NCBI GenBank assembly: GCA_038251625.1
Contig: JBBSBE010000146.1
Span: 1-9,344, forward strand
DNA: 9,344 nt
Reading direction: 5' to 3'
Origin: JBBQXK01 sp038251625
Lineage (GTDB): Bacteria; Pseudomonadota; Alphaproteobacteria; Rhodobacterales; Rhodobacteraceae
Shown in pieces: positions 5,554 through 9,344 of the stretch. Made by a program: the position numbers and the translations under genes. How positions within the stretch are numbered: position 1 is the stretch's first letter; every line of letters starts with the position of its first letter. The notes below the pieces were generated by a model. That model had not been told where the DNA came from and did not search any database. It was given only the letters and a program-made list of their open reading frames with translations.

Positions 5554-6243
5554 ATGCCGACATTCGATCTGGGGTCGCAAGGCCTGCGCGCCCTCAATTC
5601 CGCTTTGCACGGCCTCAAGGGGCAAACCAACGAGACCCGGTGGGATATCGTGAACCCGCGCGGCAGCCATGCCATCGCGGTGGGGGTGGATGCGGCGGTC
5701 GAGATCAACGTCCACGGATCCACCGGATACTACTGCGCGGGCATGAACAAGCAGGCCACGATCCGCGTGAAGGGGTCGGCGGGTCCGGGGGTGGCCGAAA
5801 ACATGATGTCGGGCGCCGTGATCGTGGAGGGGGACGCCAGCCAGTACGCCGGTGCTACCGGGCGCGGGGGCCTTCTGGTCATCAAGCGCAACGCCGCCTC
5901 GCGCTGCGGCATCTCGATGAAGGGGATCGACATCGTGGTGCATGGCAACATCGGCCACATGTCGGCCTTCATGGCGCAATCGGGCAATCTGGTGGTCCTC
6001 GGCGATGCGGGCGATGCCTTGGGGGACTCGCTCTACGAGGCGCGGCTTTTCGTGCGCGGATCGGTCAAAAGCCTGGGCGCCGATTGCATCGAAAAGCCCA
6101 TGCGCGACGAACATCTGGCGCTCCTCGACGATCTCCTGCGCCGGGGCGAGGCCGATGCCAAGGCAAAACCGGAAGAGTTCCGCCGCTACGGATCGGCGCG
6201 CACGCTCTACACCTTCAACATCGACAATGCGGGAGCGTACTGA
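5554..6243 (+). CDS. mgsB: N-methylglutamate synthase subunit B (GltB C-terminal beta-helix domain)
   Basis: A 229-residue protein equal to the C-terminal GXGXG domain of glutamate synthase large subunit (GlxC/GltB3-like). In GltB this right-handed beta-helix joins the amidotransferase and synthase sites; here it is a separate subunit that should hold MgsA and MgsC together. Residues about 45-172 show the glycine-rich beta-helix rungs with G every few residues (VHGSTGYYCAGMNKQATIRV, KGSAGPGVAENMMSGAVIVE, GDASQYAGATGRGGLLVI, HGNIGHMSAFMAQSGNLVVL). The C-terminus (about 183-229) is helical. The ATG at 5554 lies 2 nt past the mgsA stop; upstream codons in the same frame run through the mgsA gene and are not used. 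Its TGA overlaps the ATG of a small ORF (TGATG). Confidence 0.88.
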   Translation: MPTFDLGSQGLRALNSALHGLKGQTNETRWDIVNPRGSHAIAVGVDAAVEINVHGSTGYYCAGMNKQATIRVKGSAGPGVAENMMSGAVIVEGDASQYAGATGRGGLLVIKRNAASRCGISMKGIDIVVHGNIGHMSAFMAQSGNLVVLGDAGDALGDSLYEARLFVRGSVKSLGADCIEKPMRDEHLALLDDLLRRGEADAKAKPEEFRRYGSARTLYTFNIDNAGAY

Positions 6244-6362
6244 TGGCGGGATCGTCGGCACTTGCAGGGGCGTTGCGCGGCGCAAAAGCCCGCCTTCCCT
6301 CCCCCAAAAGGCGGGAGGGGGGGGCACCACACCACCGCCATCACCCGTCCGGGGCTTTCTGA
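6243..6362 (+). CDS. Possible 39-residue small ORF between mgsB and mgsC
   Basis: The ATG at 6243 shares its A with the mgsB stop (TGATG), and its TGA at 6360-6362 shares its A with the mgsC start (TGATG), so a ribosome could pass from mgsB through this ORF into mgsC. The product begins MAGSSALAGALRG, continues with a basic KRRE stretch, and ends in a His/Pro-rich tail (PHHRHHPSGAF). It has no recognisable domain and its sequence is largely dictated by C/G tracts of the hairpin, so a stable protein is doubtful. Its role may be only to keep translation coupled across the inserted segment. Confidence 0.3.
   Translation: MAGSSALAGALRGAKARLPSPKRREGGAPHHRHHPSGAF
6289..6324 (+). other. Mutually exclusive hairpins and G-run in the mgsB-mgsC gap
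   Basis: CCCGCCTT (6289-6296) pairs with AAGGCGGG (6308-6315), an 8-bp stem with 11-nt loop. Alternatively CCCTCCC (6297-6303) pairs with GGGAGGG (6313-6319); both use 6313-6315, so only one can form. Eight G in a row follow (6317-6324), and with the preceding GG and GGG tracts a G-quadruplex is conceivable. No T run follows, so it is not a Rho-independent terminator; it could affect mRNA processing or relative expression of mgsC. Confidence 0.5.
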
Positions 6363-7681
6363 TGTCAGACTTTCCCCGCACCCCGCCGCGCCAGTCCGCC
6401 ACCTTCTCGCCCGAGGTGAACGCGGAAATCCGCCGCGCGGCTGCCACCGGCATCTACGACATTCGCGGCGGCGGGTCCAAACGCCGCCTGCCGCATTTCG
6501 ACGACCTGCTTTTCCTCGGCGCCTCGATCAGCCGCTACCCGCTGGAAGGCTACCGCGAACGCTGCGCCACCGACGTGTGGCTCGGCACGCGGCACGCCAC
6601 CAAACCCATCCACCTCGACATTCCCATCACCATCGCGGGCATGAGCTTCGGCTCGCTTTCCGGTCAGGCGAAAGAGGCGCTTGGGCGCGGTGCCACGGCG
6701 GCGGGCACCTCGACCACCACGGGCGACGGCGGGATGACGGAAGAGGAACGCGGGCATTCGCGCACGCTTGTCTATCAGTACCTCCCCAGCCGCTACGGCA
6801 TGAACCCCGATGACCTGCGCCGCGCCGATGCGATCGAGATCGTGGTGGGGCAGGGGGCCAAGCCCGGCGGCGGGGGCATGCTTCTGGGCCAGAAGATATC
6901 CGACCGCGTGGCCGAAATGCGCACGCTGCCCAAGGGGATCGACCAGCGTTCCGCCTGCCGCCACCCCGACTGGACCGGACCGGACGACCTTGAGATCAAG
7001 ATCCTAGAGCTGCGCGAGATCACCGATTGGGAAAAGCCGATCTACGTCAAGATCGGCGGCGCGCGGCCCTATTATGACACCGCACTCAGCGTCAAGGCGG
7101 GCGCCGATGTGGTGGTGCTCGACGGCATGCAGGGCGGCACGGCGGCCACGCAGGACGTGTTCATCGAACACGTGGGCATGCCGACGCTGGCCTGCATCCC
7201 GCAAGCGGTGCGCGCGCTGCAGGATCTCGGGATGCACCGCCGCGTGCAACTGATCGTCTCGGGTGGCATCCGTTCCGGCGCAGATGTGGCCAAGGCGCTG
7301 GCGCTTGGCGCCGATGCGGTATCCATCGGCACGGCCGCGCTGGTGGCGCTGGGCGACAACGACCCGAAGTACGAGGATGACTACCGCGCGCTTGGCACGA
7401 CCGCAGGCGCCTATGACGACTGGCACGAAGGCCGCGACCCCGCCGGGATCACCACGCAGGATCCTGTGCTGGCCGCCCGGCTCGATCCCGTCCTCGGCGG
7501 GCGGCGGCTGGCCAATTACCTAAAGGTCATGGCGCTCGAGGCGCAAACCATCGCCCGCGCCTGCGGCAAAAGCCACCTGCACAACCTCGAACCCGAAGAC
7601 CTCTGCGCCCTGACGGTCGAAGCGGCCGCGATGGCGGGGGTGCCGCTGGCGGGCACGACCTGGATCCCGGGGCGGATGTGA
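6362..7681 (+). CDS. mgsC: N-methylglutamate synthase subunit C (FMN-binding glutamate-synthase-like)
   Basis: A 439-residue TIM-barrel flavoenzyme homologous to the central FMN domain of glutamate synthase (GlxD/GltB2-like). With MgsA and MgsB it forms N-methylglutamate from glutamate-derived carbon and the methylamino group. FMN and substrate elements visible: AGMSFGSLSGQAKEAL (92-107), NTTTGDGG-type loop STTTGDGGM (117-125), GQGAKPGGGG (163-172), VKIGG (229-233), VVLDGMQGGTAATQD (251-265) and the phosphate-binding SGGIRSGADVAKALALGADA (300-319). In glutamate synthases a three-cysteine 3Fe-4S motif follows; here the matching stretch AGAYDDWHEGRDPAGITTQD (348-367) has Tyr, Trp and Asp instead. 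The start at 6362 is chosen for the MSDFPR start and GGGG 7 nt upstream; the frame stays open further upstream but through mgsB coding sequence. Its TGA overlaps the next ATG. Confidence 0.88.
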   Translation: MSDFPRTPPRQSATFSPEVNAEIRRAAATGIYDIRGGGSKRRLPHFDDLLFLGASISRYPLEGYRERCATDVWLGTRHATKPIHLDIPITIAGMSFGSLSGQAKEALGRGATAAGTSTTTGDGGMTEEERGHSRTLVYQYLPSRYGMNPDDLRRADAIEIVVGQGAKPGGGGMLLGQKISDRVAEMRTLPKGIDQRSACRHPDWTGPDDLEIKILELREITDWEKPIYVKIGGARPYYDTALSVKAGADVVVLDGMQGGTAATQDVFIEHVGMPTLACIPQAVRALQDLGMHRRVQLIVSGGIRSGADVAKALALGADAVSIGTAALVALGDNDPKYEDDYRALGTTAGAYDDWHEGRDPAGITTQDPVLAARLDPVLGGRRLANYLKVMALEAQTIARACGKSHLHNLEPEDLCALTVEAAAMAGVPLAGTTWIPGRM

Positions 7682-8136
7682 TGGCCATCTACACCGCCAC
7701 GGTGCAATGGCAGCGCGCGGCGGACGAGCCGTTCACCGACAATCGCTATTCCCGCGGGCATCAATGGAGCTTTGACGGCGGGCTGACGTTCCGCGCTTCG
7801 GCCTCGCCGCACGTAGTGCCGCGCTATGCCGATCCCGCGGGCGTTGACCCGGAAGAGGCGTTCATCGCCGCGCTGTCATCGTGCCACATGCTGACCTTCC
7901 TGCATCTGGCAGCCTTGGCGGGGCACGTGGTGGATGCCTACGATGACACCGCCGAGGGGCAGATGACCAAGACCGATGGACGGGTCTGGGTATCGCAGGT
8001 CATTCTGCGCCCGGCGGTGCGGTGGGGCGGCACGCCGCCCGATGAAGGGGCCGGACACGCGCTGCACCACGCCGCGCATGATGGCTGCTTCATCGCCAAT
8101 TCCGTAAAGACCGAAGTCCTTTGCCACCCGAGATAG
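7681..8136 (+). CDS. OsmC-family peroxidase-like protein
   Basis: A 151-residue protein of the OsmC/Ohr fold. Both cysteines of the thiol-peroxidase pair are present: Cys68 in EEAFIAALSSCHMLTFLHLA (59-78) and Cys136 in AHDGCFIANSV (132-142). The family reduces organic hydroperoxides, using lipoylated or other dithiol partners; many members of this sub-type have no known substrate. Start at ATG 7681 overlaps the mgsC stop (TGATG), with CGGGGCGG 5 nt upstream; a GTG at 7678 would add one residue. It ends 9 nt before gmaS, so it is translated within the methylamine operon. A role in handling reactive by-products of methylamine oxidation (formaldehyde, peroxide) or regulating a pathway enzyme is only a guess. 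Confidence 0.87.
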   Translation: MAIYTATVQWQRAADEPFTDNRYSRGHQWSFDGGLTFRASASPHVVPRYADPAGVDPEEAFIAALSSCHMLTFLHLAALAGHVVDAYDDTAEGQMTKTDGRVWVSQVILRPAVRWGGTPPDEGAGHALHHAAHDGCFIANSVKTEVLCHPR

Positions 8137-8145
8137 GAGCCGACC

Positions 8146-9344
8146 ATGGCCAATGACCTTGCCAAATGGGCGCGCGAGAAAAGCGTGAAGTATTTCATGA
8201 TCTCCTACACCGATCTTTTCGGTGGCCAGCGCGCGAAACTCGTGCCCACGCAGGCGATCGCCGCGATGCAAGAGGAAGGCGCGGGTTTCGCGGGCTTCGC
8301 CACCTGGCTAGACCTGACCCCCGCGCACCCCGACCTCATGGCCGTGCCCGACCCCGACGCCGCCATCCAGATGCTCTGGAAGCCCGAGGTCGCCTGGGTG
8401 CCCGCCACCGCCACGATGGAGGGCAAGCTGGTCGATCAGGCCCCGCGCAACGTGCTGAAGGCCGTGATTGCCGAGGCCGCGAAAGAGGGCCTGCGCGTCA
8501 AGACCGGGGTAGAGCCCGAGTTCTTCCTTCTGACGCCAGAGGGCGACCGGATCTCTGATGCCTTCGATACCGCCGAAAAACCCTGCTACGACCAGCAGGC
8601 CGTGATGCGCCGCTACGATGTCATCTCCGAGATCTGCGATTACATGCTGGCGCTGGGCTGGGGTGCCTATCAGAACGACCACGAGGATGCGAACGGCCAG
8701 TTCGAGATGAACTGGGAATACGATGATGCGCTGGCCACCGCCGACAAGCATTCCTTCTTCAAGTTCATGGTCAAGTCCGTGGCCGAAAAGCACGGGTTGC
8801 GCGCCACCTTCATGCCCAAACCCTTCAAGGGGCTGACGGGATCGGGCTGCCATGTGCATGTGTCGGTGTGGGACAAGGCGGGAAAGAAGAACGTCTTTTC
8901 CGATCCGTCGCAGGACCTTGGCCTTTCGGCCCAGGGGCGCACCTTCCTTGGCGGCATCATGCGCCACGCGCCGGGGATGGCCGCGATCACCAATCCCACC
9001 GTCAACAGCTACAAGCGCATCAACGCGCCCCGCACCACATCTGGCGCCACATGGGCACCGAACACGGTGACGTGGACGGGCAACAACCGCACCCACATGG
9101 TGCGCGTGCCCGGGCCGGGGCGGTTCGAACTGCGCCTGCCCGATGGCGCGGCGAACCCCTACCTTCTGCAGGCGGCGATCATTGCGGCGGGTCTGGAAGG
9201 CATCCGCACCAAGGCCGATCCCGGCCCGCGGTCCGACGTTGACATGTATCAGGAAGGCCACCGGGTGAAGGGGGCCGCGAAGTTGCCGCTGAACCTGCTC
9301 GACGCGCTGCGCGCCTTCGACCGTGACCGCGCGCTGAAGGCCGC
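8146..9344 (+). CDS. gmaS: Gamma-glutamylmethylamide synthetase (3' end beyond window)
   Basis: 399 codons of a glutamine-synthetase-family enzyme; full-length members are roughly 435-445 residues, so only the last few dozen are missing. GmaS joins methylamine to the gamma-carboxyl of glutamate with ATP, the first step of the N-methylglutamate pathway, in the cytoplasm. The beta-grasp N-terminal domain (KYFMISYTDLFGGQRAK, 15-31) is followed by the catalytic domain with metal-binding EPEFFL (123-128), DANGQFEMNW (181-190), the ATP/metal histidines in GSGCHVHVSVWD (232-243), NPTVNSYKRINAP (283-295), NNRTHMVRVPGPGRFELRLPDGAANPYL (starting at 313). The ATG at 8146 has AGGAG 6 nt upstream, overlapping the stop of the OsmC-family gene. 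The ordinary biosynthetic GlnA has a different length and motif spacing; this GlnT/GlnIII-like type next to mgsABC is best read as GmaS. Confidence 0.88.
   Translation, partial: MANDLAKWAREKSVKYFMISYTDLFGGQRAKLVPTQAIAAMQEEGAGFAGFATWLDLTPAHPDLMAVPDPDAAIQMLWKPEVAWVPATATMEGKLVDQAPRNVLKAVIAEAAKEGLRVKTGVEPEFFLLTPEGDRISDAFDTAEKPCYDQQAVMRRYDVISEICDYMLALGWGAYQNDHEDANGQFEMNWEYDDALATADKHSFFKFMVKSVAEKHGLRATFMPKPFKGLTGSGCHVHVSVWDKAGKKNVFSDPSQDLGLSAQGRTFLGGIMRHAPGMAAITNPTVNSYKRINAPRTTSGATWAPNTVTWTGNNRTHMVRVPGPGRFELRLPDGAANPYLLQAAIIAAGLEGIRTKADPGPRSDVDMYQEGHRVKGAAKLPLNLLDALRAFDRDRALKA

Larger units (their letters stand above)
6240..6364. repeat. Insertion-like GC-rich segment between mgsB and mgsC, bounded by CTGATG
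   Basis: CTGATG occurs at 6240-6245 and again at 6359-6364, spaced 119 bp. The first holds the mgsB stop and the second the mgsC start. Removing one 119-bp unit would leave TACTGATGTCA, that is, mgsB stop and mgsC start joined as TGATG, the same junction used between mgsC and the OsmC-family gene. The segment therefore looks like an inserted small non-autonomous or REP-like element with a 6-bp target duplication. Inside are a TTGCGC-G-GCGCAA inverted repeat (6273-6285) and a strong C/G-tract hairpin. No terminal inverted repeats or transposase are seen, so an insertion is inferred, not shown. Confidence 0.4.

Noticed and set aside
4451..5563. 370-codon minus-strand open frame antisense to mgsA
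   Set aside because: It lies fully opposite a well-conserved amidotransferase gene; its product is His/Gly/Arg-rich, without domains, as typical for the reverse of GC-rich coding sequence.
5942..6361. Upstream in-frame extension of mgsC (140 extra codons)
   Set aside because: It reads through mgsB coding sequence in another frame and gives an atypical Arg/Ser-rich extension; the start at 6362 gives the family-like N-terminus.
8308..9261. 317-codon minus-strand open frame antisense to gmaS
   Set aside because: Same reason: the plus frame has all glutamine-synthetase motifs and this frame is a by-product of GC-biased third positions.
1..9344. CRISPR array, prophage, transposase or toxin-antitoxin genes
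   Set aside because: Looked for regular spaced repeats and hallmark protein motifs on both strands; none seen. The only repeat structures are those listed.

Overview
The window is GC-rich throughout, with densely packed genes, GC-biased third codon positions and short or overlapping gene junctions. The protein sequences look alphaproteobacterial, most likely family Rhodobacteraceae (a roseobacter/Rhodobacter/Paracoccus-type genome); I cannot name the genus. It is ordinary chromosome: no transposase, integrase, phage gene or CRISPR array is visible.

Left part (1-2717), all on the minus strand: the 5' part of a secreted four-cysteine protein of unknown function (1-499), a small CoA-binding-domain protein (561-1037), a four-helix membrane protein (1048-1746), a Rho-independent terminator (1797-1831), and rlmB, the 23S rRNA G2251 2'-O-methyltransferase (1938-2717). 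Middle (2882-3823), plus strand: a TerB-like protein with a hydrophobic N-terminal region (2882-3703), followed directly by a tRNA-Tyr(GTA) gene (3740-3823) whose likely -35 element contains the terB-like stop codon.

Right part (3907-9344), plus strand: an XRE-cupin regulator followed by a tightly packed operon, mgsA (glutaminase-type amidotransferase), mgsB (GltB C-terminal beta-helix-like protein), mgsC (FMN-binding glutamate-synthase-like core), an OsmC-family protein, and gmaS (gamma-glutamylmethylamide synthetase, cut by the window end). This is the synthetic half of the N-methylglutamate pathway of indirect methylamine oxidation. GmaS couples methylamine to glutamate. MgsABC moves the methylamino group to form N-methylglutamate. 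The N-methylglutamate dehydrogenase genes (mgdABCD) are expected just past the right edge but are not seen. The older name for the same gene families is glxB/glxC/glxD/glnT, so the function is strongly suggested but not proven.

Points of interest: an inverted repeat shared by the regulator's own leader and the mgsA promoter region; the apparent loss in MgsC of the three cysteines that hold the 3Fe-4S cluster in glutamate synthases; a 119-bp GC-rich insertion-like segment between mgsB and mgsC, bounded by CTGATG repeats and carrying a 39-codon ORF that overlaps both neighbours; a tRNA-Tyr with a non-canonical D-arm core; and an OsmC-family gene embedded in the methylamine operon.
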